Counted from the stretch's first letter, positions 32,668 through 42,828 are shown. The stretch: 60,000 nucleotides of DNA from Bolinopsis microptera (GCF_026151205.1 NC_087076.1:8224902-8284901), one strand, 5' to 3'. Program-made: numbers and translations. The notes: a model not told the origin generated them from the letters alone.

Positions 32668-32781
32668 ACTATTGTACAAACTCTGGAAACTAGGTATCAA
32701 AGGAAGCTCTTATGAACAAGCTCTCTGAAAAGATCGATGTTCTTTGCGTGACTGAACAAGGACACCCTATGTCTCCGCGCG
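32668..32781 (+). pseudogene. LINE reverse transcriptase fragment, left of the Ty3 insertion
   Basis: It encodes 'ALLYKLWKLGIKGSSYEQAL' and, in another frame, 'VTEQGHPMSP', the RT segment ending just before the LTR. The same stretch in the LINE at 16712-20140 reads 'GTEQGHPLSPEFFK'. The sequence continues beyond the Ty3 element at 38599. Confidence 0.65.
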
Positions 32782-33504
32782 TGTTGGCGTTCTAAGAATT
32801 TATTTCTTTCCCTACTATTTTATATAACTAAGAATAAACTCGGGTTCTCAAGTAATATTATAGATGAAGATCAAGAACGTACAATATTAACTGACAAACG
32901 TAACTTAACCAAGTACTAAAGTCCCGGATACAGTTGTGTCCCGTTGTGCCTCATCAGTTAGGGTCCCTGTACCCTTATTATTTGTTCCCTTGATCCCTTG
33001 TTTACTGATAGTCCCCCTTTGATGAACTGAGCTTGTCGATGCTGTGAGCTGGGTTTTGAAGTGCGATGCTATTCTCGTGACTTGTGTCGTAAGTGTCACG
33101 TGCTTGGAGTCCCGTCAAACAACTAAATATCTGACACTACTTATCGGTGCTAAGTTAATTTATCGTTCGATCCGTAACGGCCTCCCCTCATTGAATTGCT
33201 ATGTTCGTCCCCTTCTGTTGATCTCAGAACCTCGTAAATTGTTCGGTCGTATTTAAATTCTCCCTCCTATCGTCTAAGCATATACTTTGATTGGTCCCTT
33301 TGACTATCACGTGTCCTCTTGACGTCTTGACCGAATGCATTATGTGTCCTAAACTTATTACTCTCCTTAACTTATAGCACCTGTTCTGTCACTAGAGCGT
33401 AAAATGGAGCATCCATGAAGTTAAGTGCCTATGAAAGTGAAGTGAAGTACTATTACATCTCGGGTGACTTAAGATACTATGACGTCATATTGAAATACCC
33501 AACA
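32782..33504 (-). repeat. 3' LTR (relative to the minus-strand element)
   Basis: 723 bp, TGTTGG...CCAACA, matched to 37872-38594. Confidence 0.95.
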
Positions 33505-33521
33505 CCACTCCCTTCTTTTTT
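33505..33521 (-). promoter_or_regulatory. Polypurine tract for plus-strand priming
   Basis: On the coding strand AAAAAAGAAGGGAGTGG directly precedes the 3' LTR, the usual site and composition. Confidence 0.75.
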
Positions 33522-33634
33522 GTTGTAAACGTATCCCGTGGTGCTTTTTATGTCCCTCTATTGCACATCACCCCTTTTCTTTTTTGTTTATTGCACTTGT
33601 ACTGGTATTCTTTTTGATTAAGAATTTAAAGAGT

Positions 33635-36540
33635 TTAAATCATAACATAATCACAAAATATCTTATTTTCCCTTGACGTTAACCCCGTTTTCGATATCAT
33701 CATAACGTCCATGTTGATTGCTACATTTGGGTAATTGTAAATGTTCAATTTAAGTGGAGGTCCCGGTTTTTTGTGGTACGTTAAGTTCACTTTGAAACAT
33801 TCCTTACAATTGCCACAAAACAATTTCACTTCCTCCCTTAGTCTCGGCATCCAATACCTAACTAAAATTTTATCGGTTGTTTTTTCATATCCCAAGTGCT
33901 GGCATGCAACTTCATGGTGCAATCTAATGTATTCATCCACTTTGTTCTGTGGTATGCACAATAAATCCCGTGAAGTTTGAATCTTTTTAAAGAAATGTTT
34001 TTTGCTTAATATCCCTTGTTCATTGACAAACAAATTATCCAAATTTGAATGGTAAATTCGTAAGTCAATCGGCAGCTTAGCTGGCGTCTGTTCTTTAGTC
34101 CCCTCTTTTAACCATTTTAAGACTTGTTGTATGTCCTTGTCATCCTCTTGTCCCCTTAAGAATGAGTCGTCTTCTAACATAGTGACTTTTTCATGTATTT
34201 CCCCATTTTTTATACTGTTTATACTGTCTATACTTTCCTCTCCATAAAATTGTTTTCGGTAGAAATTGTACATTTCTTTCCCGTCCATAACTTCACATCT
34301 GGATAGTGCGTCACTTACTATATTGTCTTTCCCCTTTATATAGAATATTTCAAAGTTAAATTCTGACAACTCTAGACACCATGATAGAACCGTGTTTATA
34401 GTTGTTTTTTTTATGAACTTTGAAAAGCTTAGTCCCTTGTGGTCTGTGAAGATCTTGAAATAATTTGCTCCCTGTAGGTAGTATCTAAACCTCACACAGA
34501 AAAAATGAATAGCTAATAGTTCCCGTTGCCAAGTACTGTACCTCATTTGGCTTTCATTCAATCTTCTACTCCCGTACGCAATTACTACCTCTTCCTTATC
34601 GTCCCCTTGTGACAAAACCCCTGCTATCGTGTGTGCACTACTATCGCAATGTAATTTGAAAATGTTATCTTTTGAAGGCCAGCCTAAAACAGGAGGCGTG
34701 CTAAGAGCAGTTTTAAGTTTTTCGAAACTTTCTACTGCTTTCGTTGTCATTTTAAACGTCCCCTTTAAACAGTCCGTAAGTGGAGCTGCTATTTCTGCAA
34801 AGTTTTTGATAAAATGTCGAAAATAACCCGCTAAACCCAGAAAATGTTGCAATCCCTTTTTTGATTCCGGTACCTTTATTTTCAAAAGGTCTTGTATTTT
34901 GTCCATATTGGCCTGGATACCGTGTTTAGTAAGCCAACAACCCAGGAATAAAACTTTTGTTTGTAAGATTTGACTTTTCGTAGCTTGTATTTTGATGTTT
35001 GCATATCTTAACCTTTCAAACATTACCCTCAGGCGATCTATCATGTCGTCTACGTCCTCCGCTGGTATTAAGATATCATCGTGATATGAAACGAGTATTT
35101 TGTTCTTCAGGTATTTCATCGTTATATCGGTTAACAACTGTAGAGCCCCAGCACTCTGTTTATGACCCATTGGAACGACCCTATATCTATAACTCCCTTG
35201 CCCAGCTAGCCAAAAATTTGTGGCTTCTTTGCTTTCCTCATCGGCCAACTCGATTTGATGGTATGCAGCCTTGAGATCAAATGTCGAAAAATAATTTCCC
35301 CTGCTACATAATGCCCTAGTTTCCTCAATTGAAGGCATTGGATACAAGAAATTCTCTGAGAATCCATTTAAGATCCTAAAATCCGTCACAAATCTCAAAC
35401 CCCCTGTTTTTGTCCCGTCAGAATTCTTTTTTCTCACAAGTAAAATTGGGTTTCGGTATTGTGACGTAGACTTCTCTATTATCCCCATTTCTTCCATTTC
35501 ATTGACCATTTCCGTTACTGCCTCAACGTGGTGCAGTGGTAAAGGTCTATGTGCCGTTTGTATAACTTTGTCGGTAGTAAGACGGATCTTGTGTTTATAA
35601 ACGTGAGTAAAAGATATTTCCTTCTTAGATAAGCTGAAAATGTCATGAAATTCACCCAGCAATTTCAAAACTTTCCGTTTTTCAGCTTCATTTATGTGAG
35701 GATTATCCATAATTTTGGTTTGCTGCAATATGATTTCTAACCTTTGCTCAGGAGTTAAGTTCCATGTTTCGATGTCCTTTTTTATTTCCCCCGGCGTTAT
35801 CTCTTTGATTGTCCCAACTATTTCCCCTTTTGGAATCAATAATTGGGTCTCATCCCCGTTTTTATTATCGATTTTCAGCTCTAGAAACTCGTCCAGTACA
35901 TTGACTAGAACAGGATTTGTTTCATTTCCCCATATCTCACAGTTTGGATAATATGCATACGTCCCCGGATAATTGAACTCTGAGTTATCTATTTGACACG
36001 TGATAATCCCCTTTCTGTCAAGCACTTTGGCACTGACATTTTTAATACCAGCAATCCTTCCCCCTGTACTTGTTTTATATAGTGTTGCATCAAGACCGTT
36101 CCCGTACATCATCAAGTTTCTATAATCTAGTACGATCTCCTGTTTTTCAAAGAAATTATTCCCCAGAATTAGATCTTCTGTGATATCACAAACAGTGACT
36201 TCAACTATACAATCTTTTCCCCCGATATTTATTTTCAGATTGTCTATTTTCCCGTAAATTTTAATCGGTTCCCCTGTGGCAGTTGACAAACTAGTGTCAT
36301 GTTCCCTTAATGAGTAGTTTCCCAATTTTTTGTATAAATCATAATTTAAAATATTTCTATTTGCTCCTGTATCAATCATCGCGAGCTTTAATTTCCCTTC
36401 AATTACAATTTTGGAGTAAATGTTGCCTCCACATAACCCTATTTTAGCTTCCAACATTGGTTTTGGTATGTCACTTTTTAAAATATTTTTTGAATAAACC
36501 CCTTCCCTAGTCCCCGTAAAATTGTTGGAAGCGTCTAATA
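33635..36540 (-). CDS. pol: Ty3/gypsy Pol: protease, RT, RNase H, truncated integrase
   Basis: The frame is open from the codon after the frameshift site (about 36540; the first ATG is at 36457) to the stop at 33635. In order it shows the aspartic protease ('AMIDTGANRNIL', near residue 30 from the first ATG), the RT ('FSTFDLKAAYHQIEL', 'VSYHDDILI' with YHDD at the catalytic site), RNase H ('KLHCDSSAHTIAGVLS', 'IFTDHKGLSF'), and the HHCC zinc finger of integrase ('LHHEVACQHLGYEKT', 'CGNCKECF'). The protein then ends about 30 residues later, just past the position of the first catalytic Asp ('NMDVMM'). The rest of the DDE core and the C-terminal domain are absent, and only 130 bp separate the stop from the 3' LTR. 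Such a product could reverse transcribe but would need integrase in trans. The reading is otherwise uninterrupted over more than 940 codons. Confidence 0.93.
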
Positions 36541-37845
36541 GTTTAAATTACCCTTGTTTTCATCCCGGAGAAATCTTTGTTCAGCCCATTTTACCTGTCT
36601 TGGGTTCCAGTTGGTCTTGTCCTGCATCACGTTTACTGATGGCTGGTAGTTGTTTCCATTTTGTATTCTTCCCGTGTTCGGTGGAGGTACGTAGTTGTTC
36701 TGCATTTCCCTGGTTAGTTGCGTAACATTTCCCATTCTTTGTCCGACCCTTGGTACTCTGGCAGCTTGTGTATTGAAATTCCTCGATCTACACTCCCTTG
36801 CAAAATGACCCTTTTTTCCACAGTTCCAACATTCAAGAACCCGCTGTCCTTGTCTGCTCGGGCCAGCCCTGTCAGCCTTATTTTGTCCCGTCTGGCACAT
36901 TTCAGATACATGTCCCAGCTGTCCACATTTGTAGCAGTTCAGTCTATTACAGAACTTCCACATGTGACCCTTTTTACCGCAAATGTGACAACTCACATTC
37001 ATCCCCTCTTTTATTTGAAAGAGACTGTCCCCTTCTTCGTCTCCCCTGTTTTTATCCCTCAAAGCATAAATTGATTCGAGATCTAATGCTCTCTGGTAGG
37101 CTGTTTGGAAAGTATCAAACTCCTCCTTGATCAAGTCGTATGCCAGTCTATCCGATTTCAACCCTGCTACAAAGCAGTCTAGCATTATTTGTCCCTTAAT
37201 TTGAGAGTTATCATTGTCATAGACCCTCTCTGCTAGATCCGTTAGTTTAGTAGCGAAATCCGTAACTGTTTCGTGTGTACCCTGTTTAAGTTTAAACAGT
37301 CTAGCTCTGCACTCGTTTTTGAGTGTTGTCCCTTCTATTGCCCTAGAAATTTGTTCATAGCACTCATCTGGTTCCCTTTTCTTTTCATCATTCAAATCCA
37401 GCGTCTCTACTTTCATTTGCGCTGTTGCATCTAGGAATGTAATTAATGTATTTATCCTGTACTCCCTAGGAATTTGTGCAGTTTCGGCAAATATTTTGAA
37501 CGATTTTAGCCACCTTTTGAAATTTTCCCCCGTTTTGTATATTTCAGGTTTCCTGTATGGAATATTCCTCGCATTTATCCGGTCCCTGTTTAAGTTCACC
37601 GCTCGAGTAAATCCCTCTTCACGTGCCTGCAAAGTACTTTTCTCTCCCTCAACTTTACATCTCTCTGCGTATTCCAGTAAATTTCTATTTTCTCCCTTTA
37701 CTTTTTCGTTTTCCATAGCAAACTCTTTGTTTCTCTGTTTGAACAGTTCTAAGGTCTGCTCTAACCTTCTTAAATCACCCTCATTCACTTGCACCCGATC
37801 CGGTCGTGCATCCCTATTTTGTTCCCCATTTTCTTCATCTTCCAT
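36535..37845 (-). CDS. gag: Ty3/gypsy Gag with three CCHC zinc knuckles
   Basis: 436 residues starting only 26 bp inside the 5' LTR. The N-terminal third is charged and helical ('LRRLEQTLELFKQRNKEF', probable coiled coil), followed by a retrotransposon gag capsid-like region ('ENFKRWLKSFKIF', 'CRARLFKLKQGTHETVTDFA'). Three CCHC knuckles follow near residues 285-360: CHICGKKGHMWKFC, CYKCGQLGHVSEMC and CWNCGKKGHFAREC. They bind genomic RNA. Three knuckles is more than the one or two usual in this group. The stop at 36537-36535 is TAG. The frame is intact. Confidence 0.93.
   Translation of the reverse strand: MEDEENGEQNRDARPDRVQVNEGDLRRLEQTLELFKQRNKEFAMENEKVKGENRNLLEYAERCKVEGEKSTLQAREEGFTRAVNLNRDRINARNIPYRKPEIYKTGENFKRWLKSFKIFAETAQIPREYRINTLITFLDATAQMKVETLDLNDEKKREPDECYEQISRAIEGTTLKNECRARLFKLKQGTHETVTDFATKLTDLAERVYDNDNSQIKGQIMLDCFVAGLKSDRLAYDLIKEEFDTFQTAYQRALDLESIYALRDKNRGDEEGDSLFQIKEGMNVSCHICGKKGHMWKFCNRLNCYKCGQLGHVSEMCQTGQNKADRAGPSRQGQRVLECWNCGKKGHFARECRSRNFNTQAARVPRVGQRMGNVTQLTREMQNNYVPPPNTGRIQNGNNYQPSVNVMQDKTNWNPRQVKWAEQRFLRDENKGNLNY
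36541..36547 (-). promoter_or_regulatory. -1 ribosomal frameshift heptamer TTTAAAC at the gag/pol overlap
   Basis: In the gag frame the last codons read AAT TTA AAC TAT TAG, so T TTA AAC has the X XXY YYZ arrangement of a -1 slippery site. Shifting back one base puts ribosomes into the pol frame, which is open from this point to the protease. The pol frame has a stop (TAA) just upstream of the heptamer, so the overlap is confined to it. A possible downstream stem pairs CTTCC with GGAAG, about 20 bases apart. Confidence 0.75.
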
Positions 37846-37852
37846 CTTATCA

Positions 37853-37870
37853 CTTGTCCCGTGGCCTCCA
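37853..37870 (-). promoter_or_regulatory. Primer binding site
   Basis: On the coding strand TGGAGGCCACGGGACAAG begins one base after the 5' LTR. TGG pairs with the CCA end of a primer tRNA. I do not identify which tRNA. Confidence 0.65.
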
Positions 37871-37871
37871 G

Positions 37872-38594
37872 TGTTGGCGTTCTAAGAATTTACTTCTTTC
37901 CCTACTATTTTATATAACTAAGAATAAACTCGGGTTCTCAAGTAATATTATAGATGAAGATCAAGAACGTACAATATTAACTGACAAACGTAACTTAACC
38001 AAGTACTAAAGTCCCGGATACAGTTGTGTCCCGTTGTGCCTCATCAGTTAGGGTCCCTGTACCCTTATTATTTGTTCCCTTGATCCCTTGTTTACTGATA
38101 GTCCCCCTTTGATGAACTGAGCTTGTCGATGCTGTGAGCTGGGTTTTGAAGTGCGATGCTATTCTCGTGACTTGTGTCGTAAGTGTCACGTGCTTGGAGT
38201 CCCGTCAAACAACTAAATATCTGACACTACTTATCGGTGCTAAGTTAATTTATCGTTCGATCCGTAACGGCCTCCCCTCATTGAATTGCTATGTTCGTCC
38301 CCTTCTGTTGATCTCAGAACCTCGTAAATTGTTCGGTCGTATTTAAATTCTCCCTCCTATCGTCTAAGCATATACTTTGATTGGTCCCTTTGACTATCAC
38401 GTGTCCTCTTGACGTCTTGACCGAATGCATTATGTGTCCTAAACTTATTACTCTCCTTAACTTATAGCACCTGTTCTGTCACTAGAGCGTAAAATGGAGC
38501 ATCCATGAAGTTAAGTGCCTATGAAAGTGAAGTGAAGTACTATTACATCTCGGGTGACTTAAGATACTATGACGTCATATTGAAATACCCAACA
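37872..38594 (-). repeat. 5' LTR (relative to the minus-strand element)
   Basis: 723 bp. A TATA-like motif (coding strand GTTATATAAAAT, 37918-37907) lies about 40 bp from the inner end, so transcripts may start close to the primer site with a very short leader before gag. Confidence 0.93.
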
Positions 38595-38598
38595 CGCG

Positions 38599-38830
38599 GA
38601 GCTCTTCAAATGCTTCATACACCAACTTTCAGAAGACCTTAATTCTATGGAAAATGTCGAAGTACCGTTACTGAAAACTACTAGAGTAACCCATCTCCTC
38701 TGGGCCGATGACCTGATTGAAGAGAGTCTTCAGAGAATGTTAGAAGTTTTATACAAGCTACTGTCAAGAGGGGGGGTTATCGGTTAACATACCAAAAACA
38801 GCAATTATGGTGTTCAACCGGGCAAGATCT
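38599..38830 (+). pseudogene. LINE reverse transcriptase fragment, right of the Ty3 insertion
   Basis: The frame ELFKCFIHQLSEDLNSMEN leads to 'VTHLLWADDLI', the RT catalytic block, then 'ESLQRMLEVLYKLLS', with a frameshift near the GGGGGGG run at 38770. It is collinear with 'SPEFFKVYFKKLSDLL' to 'LAWADDLVIL' in the LINE at 16712-20140. Together with 32668-32781 it shows the LINE was present before the Ty3 element landed. Confidence 0.75.
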
Positions 38831-39381
38831 CTTTCTCTGATCGACTTTGATATGAACGGTAGTTTTAGTGTGCCCTCAGGGGATTTAATATTTATCCTAT
38901 ATAATTATGATAATTTATTTCTGTACTGACGGTACATGACCAGCATCCACCGTGGGGTTTCACAACAACAGCAACATGCCGTTTATAGATTTTACAACAA
39001 ATTGAAGTAAGTTATCTGAAACAAACTGCTGGTAAGCTGTATAAAATATAAATATTACCCAGGAACTGGAACTCTAAAATAATAACAGGCATTTAAAGCT
39101 TGGTGTATTAGAATAGTAAACGATAAACTAGCATGGCTGCACAATTGGTAGGTACAATAATAAATCACGTCCGCTTAATACAACTTCAACACCTTGCCTT
39201 GAAGTTGTAGCCATCTCTTTAAGGTGTCTTCTCTCAACGTGTGTCATGTTTATCATCATGGAGAGAGATAACTCTTTTGTGGAACACTCTGGACTCTCTG
39301 GTAATCGTTACACAACACAACCATGCTACTAGCACAACTGACATACAGTGCTTTAGATACTGTAATATACATCGGGAGGGA
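38831..39381. other. Non-coding stretch
   Basis: A short inverted repeat (CAACTTCAACACC...CTTGAAGTTG, about 39181-39208) is present. Nothing else was recognised. Confidence 0.4.
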
Positions 39382-39648
39382 CCCTGACCCTGACCCTGAC
39401 CCTGACCCTGACCCTGACCCTGACCCTGACCCTGACCCTGACCCTGACCCTGACCCTGACCCTGACCCTGACCCTGACCCTGACCCTGACCCTGACCCTG
39501 ACCCTGACCCTGACCCTGACCCTGACCCTGACCCTGACCCTGACCCTGACCCTGACCCTGACCCTGACCCTGACCCTGACCCTGACCCTGACCCTGACCC
39601 TGACCCTGACCCTGACCCTGACCCTGACCCTGACCCTGACCCTGACCC
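39382..39648. repeat. (CCCTGA)n / (TCAGGG)n tract, about 44 copies
   Basis: The hexamer CCCTGA runs without visible error for about 267 bp and is bordered by GGGAGGGA and CCCAGGACCC. TCAGGG is a one-base variant of the common animal telomere repeat TTAGGG. The long dipeptide-repeat frames it creates on both strands (Gly-Gln, Gly-Ser, Asp-Pro) are by-products, not genes. Confidence 0.97.
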
Positions 39649-40443
39649 AGGACCCTTATAATGTATTTGCAGAACAAATTTAGATGTCATATATATTCGT
39701 TAACTAGCTTGTTAGTCTAATTAGATTAAGCAGCTATAAATACTGAGCAGAGCTTGCTTTTAGATCAGCCCTTCCGATCTTTCCGAACTTTTCGAGATCA
39801 GATGATCTGTACAATTACCATACTACACGTAATTACCATACTACACGTAATCAAACAAATAAACCCTGTTTACCTTGAGATAATATCACGTGATCGAATC
39901 ACGTGTTTTGGCAACAAAGCTAGAGACTAAGGGGGAGCACACTGTTTTTCATGTGTTTTATAATAGACTGACCATGAGTTCCTTTACACAAAATGTACTA
40001 CTAGTCTTAACTATAATTCTAAAGATTATCTTTTGTGGGGACCGAGGGCTCATCGTCCGAGTATAAAGCAGACACTCCTGATCACTATCATGTTCGTAGA
40101 AATATTTCCTTTACCCTCATGACCTGCAGTTGTCGGCATAGATTGTCTTAACAATTAATCAATTTTCTCATGGTTCCAAATCTCATGATTCAATGTTCAA
40201 TGTTACTTAATAAATTAACTCCTAACTAACCTTATGCCTAACTAACCTTATGCCTAACACATTACACATTATTTTATTTCCTCATCTTTGCCTTTGTTCA
40301 TCTTCTCGCACAAATAAGTGGGGTGAGTCATCGTCATTTGGATGTTTGCATTTTTCTATACATTGATTGGGGTGTCTAGTGGTCTTACAATGTTACGTCA
40401 GCAGACGAGTGGGTTAAGAAATGCTTGTGAAAGTGGATTCCTG
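39649..40443. other. Non-coding stretch
   Basis: Small tandem motifs (ACTACACGTAATTACCAT twice at about 39820-39850, and CTAACTAACCTTATGC twice at about 40223-40255). No gene recognised. Confidence 0.4.
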
Positions 40444-40732
40444 GGGGTCCTTTCCGAAACGGTACTTAAGTCAAAAATGGTACTTAAGTAAAAAGTTAAC
40501 GAAACGAAACGAAACGAAACACAATATTTACTACCCCGCTCGTATGCGACAAAGATATTGCATAAAATATACCTAAATAATTTACACAATACGGTGCCCA
40601 TGTCTGAGCGGCTCTCCACAAAAACTTTCTCTCCTCCTCAGAGCAGAAAGTTTTTTTTAAATATATAAACTGGGATCTCATAAAAATTTAAGAACCAATG
40701 TACTTTATATGACAATAAAAAATTGTGTCACA

Positions 40733-40832
40733 CCTAAGGTTTATAAACTACCAAGACGTGCGCCGAGTTAGACTCGTCGACGGTCTTATATAATTAGAAC
40801 AAAAAATTTACGAGTATCACCCGTTAAGTCAC
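40733..40832. repeat. Short repeat shared (inverted) with 51722-51815
   Basis: GTTTATAAACTACCAAGACG, GACTCGTCGACGGTCTT and GAGTATCACCCGTTAAG appear in reverse order and orientation at 51722-51815. About 90 bp. The present copy lies inside the Harbinger element, beyond the end of its second ORF. It contains a GC-rich core that could fold. Identity unknown. Confidence 0.6.
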
Positions 40833-40867
40833 ACACAAGAAAAAACTTCATGATTATGCATCGTTCA

Positions 40868-41752
40868 CTATGATATCTTGTCCTCACAACAAATAATACC
40901 ACTTCTGATATAATATCGTCTCTTCAAATCCTTCTTTGCCTTTTCTTTCATCTCCAAAACGAGCAGATGATGTCTGGCTTGCTCCTCAGGTGACCGATCT
41001 GGTGAAATGAACACAGTTTTGTGGTGCTCACTCAGTTTCAGGTTTTTCGATTTTGATAAAATCTGATGTACAGTATTCGAATTTGATAACAAAATTTTGA
41101 CAGGTCTGGTCTTGTCAGCTGATTTCTTTCCAATCCTTACAGCTTCGAAGTGTGGTTTCACTTTAATCTGTTCAAACAGTTCGTCTACTTTGTCTGATAG
41201 TTTCTCTTCATCTGTCTCCTTTAAACCAAAAATGAGAACATTCCTGCTGCGATCCTCTTCTGACACAGCCTTCTGCACCACTTTTTTCAGGCTCTCCTCC
41301 GTTATTGTAGTGTTCGGCGAGGCTTTTAACACAGCTTGACTGTATAACTTGATTTCAGCTTGAACAGTGTCCTGAACAGTAGATTTTACAGTGGTCTGAA
41401 CAGATTCCAACTGATTGGCTTTGGCTTCAAGAAGTTCCCTCTGCAGTTTGATAACCGACTCTTGTGATCGGATGAGAAAACTCTTCAATTCCTCAACATC
41501 TTTCATTACATTCAGAGTTTCTCCGACGACAGAATTCAACTGCTTGTACATATTATACATCAAATTTGATAAAACCTTCTTGACTGGCTTTTCAAACTTT
41601 TCAAATGAAAACCTTATTTTATTTTCACAGTTCGTGGCTTCTGCAACATTCGAAATTAAAGCGTCGAAATCCTCATTCGCTTCGTTGAAAAATGTAGAGT
41701 GTCCTGATAAACGCTGCAGTAAATCTGTGTCCTCCATCATGTACTTAAGCAA
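40868..41752 (-). CDS. L1-ORF1p-like coiled-coil/RRM protein in the Harbinger-like element
   Basis: 294 residues, uninterrupted. The N-terminal half is helical and heptad-like ('LKSFLIRSQESVIKLQREL' region), consistent with oligomerisation. The C-terminal half starts with 'EEDRSRNVLIFGLKETDEE' and continues with 'RIGKKSADKTRPVKILLSN', 'ILSKSKNLK' and 'VFISPDRSPEEQARHHLL'. This is the order seen in the RRM plus C-terminal domain of L1 ORF1-type proteins (Transposase_22-like), which bind single-stranded nucleic acid. The family assignment is from pattern recognition and is fairly firm. An ATG five codons downstream (M-M-E-D) could be the true start. Confidence 0.75.
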   Translation of the reverse strand: MLKYMMEDTDLLQRLSGHSTFFNEANEDFDALISNVAEATNCENKIRFSFEKFEKPVKKVLSNLMYNMYKQLNSVVGETLNVMKDVEELKSFLIRSQESVIKLQRELLEAKANQLESVQTTVKSTVQDTVQAEIKLYSQAVLKASPNTTITEESLKKVVQKAVSEEDRSRNVLIFGLKETDEEKLSDKVDELFEQIKVKPHFEAVRIGKKSADKTRPVKILLSNSNTVHQILSKSKNLKLSEHHKTVFISPDRSPEEQARHHLLVLEMKEKAKKDLKRRYYIRSGIICCEDKIS

Positions 41753-42055
41753 AAAGTATTTTAGAAATGAGACTTAAGTGCGAAAACTTAAGTCATATTT
41801 CGCACTTTTTTACTTAAGTAGAGAATTTTACCTAAGTACGTACTTAAGTGCGGTGTTTTTTACTTAAAATGTAAGTATGGTCTAGAGGTTACTTAAGTGC
41901 CTAAATTGTAACTCTAACTCAAAATATTAAAAGTAAAACAAGTTTTTGAAAGGTTGCAAACTAATAGTATAATTACAGAATTAAATAAACTTTACAAACA
42001 TTTTATGGTAAACAAAATTGTCTAATAATTTCATTTCGTTGATTTTTTCCTTTTT

Positions 42056-42828
42056 TTAAAGAACACGAGCTTTCTCATTTTCGTCGTGGTGTCTCACTGA
42101 CTCGTCTTTGTCATTTAGAATATGAGGCAATATGTTATATGGCAACCTCCTCCTTATGCAATAGTTGTGTAATATGATACACGCTCCAATTACTTGGCAG
42201 GATACTTTTGGAGTGAACTGAAGTCCCCCTGTGTTGCTGGAATCCAGGCATCGCCACTTGGATTTTAACACTCCAATTGTTCTCTCGACAACCGATCTGC
42301 ACCTCTTCGATGACTTATTGAACTTCTTTTCCCCTGCAGCGGTTGGATTGTTGAACGGGACCATCAGTTTCTCCCTAAGCGGATAACCACTGTCGCCTAT
42401 CAGCCATCCAGTGTAGCCGCGGTTTAACTGGGAGCAAATTGTGCTTTTGTTCCATATCGTGCTGTCGTGTACCGAGCCGGGCCACTTCACTGTGCATGAC
42501 GCGATTTCCTGATTCATCGAGCATATATCAGCTGTACGTTAATCGAATGATATCCTTTGCGATTCACATAAATCTCCTCATTTGATTTTGGAGCTTTGAT
42601 TCTTATTTGAGTTCCATCAATTGCACCAAGACAACTTGGGAATTGACCATAGTCCCAGAAACCATCCTTAATAAGACGTAGTCTGCTCAAATGACAAATC
42701 GTCTGCTGTCGGAAAGTGCACAAAATCGTCCATGCAAATATCATCTGCCTGAACAAGACCTTATTAAACTGGTTGTTCATAGCCCCGTTGCGATCCCTTG
42801 ACATGATCTTAGAAAGGGCCTTACCCAA
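42056..42828 (-). pseudogene. PIF/Harbinger-type DDE transposase, one frameshift
   Basis: The upstream frame (42828-42514) holds 'FPSCLGAIDGTQIRIKAP' with the first catalytic Asp and 'NRKGYHSINVQLI'. The downstream frame (42517-42056) continues with 'IASCTVKWPGSVHDSTIW', 'GWLIGDSGYPL' (second Asp) and 'VVERTIGVLKSKWRCLD' (Glu). This set is diagnostic of the DDE_Tnp_4 / Harbinger nuclease. The two parts are displaced by one base at about 42520-42530, where 'VQLI' should run on into the next block, so this copy is inactive unless the shift is a sequencing error. Together they give about 255 residues. The usual N-terminal region before the catalytic domain is short and poorly conserved. Confidence 0.88.

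Larger units (their letters stand above)
32782..38594 (-). mobile_element. Ty3/gypsy LTR retrotransposon, coding strand minus
   Basis: Two 723-bp LTRs (32782-33504 and 37872-38594) begin TGTTGG and end CCAACA. They enclose gag (37845-36535) and pol (about 36540-33635). CGCG lies outside both LTRs (32778-32781 and 38595-38598), a 4-bp target duplication. The LTRs are nearly identical: I noticed only one difference (TTTATTTC against TTTACTTC near the start), which indicates a young insertion. A primer binding site and a polypurine tract lie where expected. Order protease, RT, RNase H, integrase defines Ty3/gypsy. The integrase is cut short. Confidence 0.95.

Noticed and set aside
32905-33256. 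Frames of 64 and 70 codons, repeated identically at 37995-38346
   Set aside because: They lie in the LTRs and are duplicated only because the LTRs are. No retroviral-type accessory function is supported.
39234-39690. Long Gly-Gln, Gly-Ser and Asp-Pro dipeptide-repeat frames
   Set aside because: They are six-frame readings of the (CCCTGA)n tract with no independent coding evidence.
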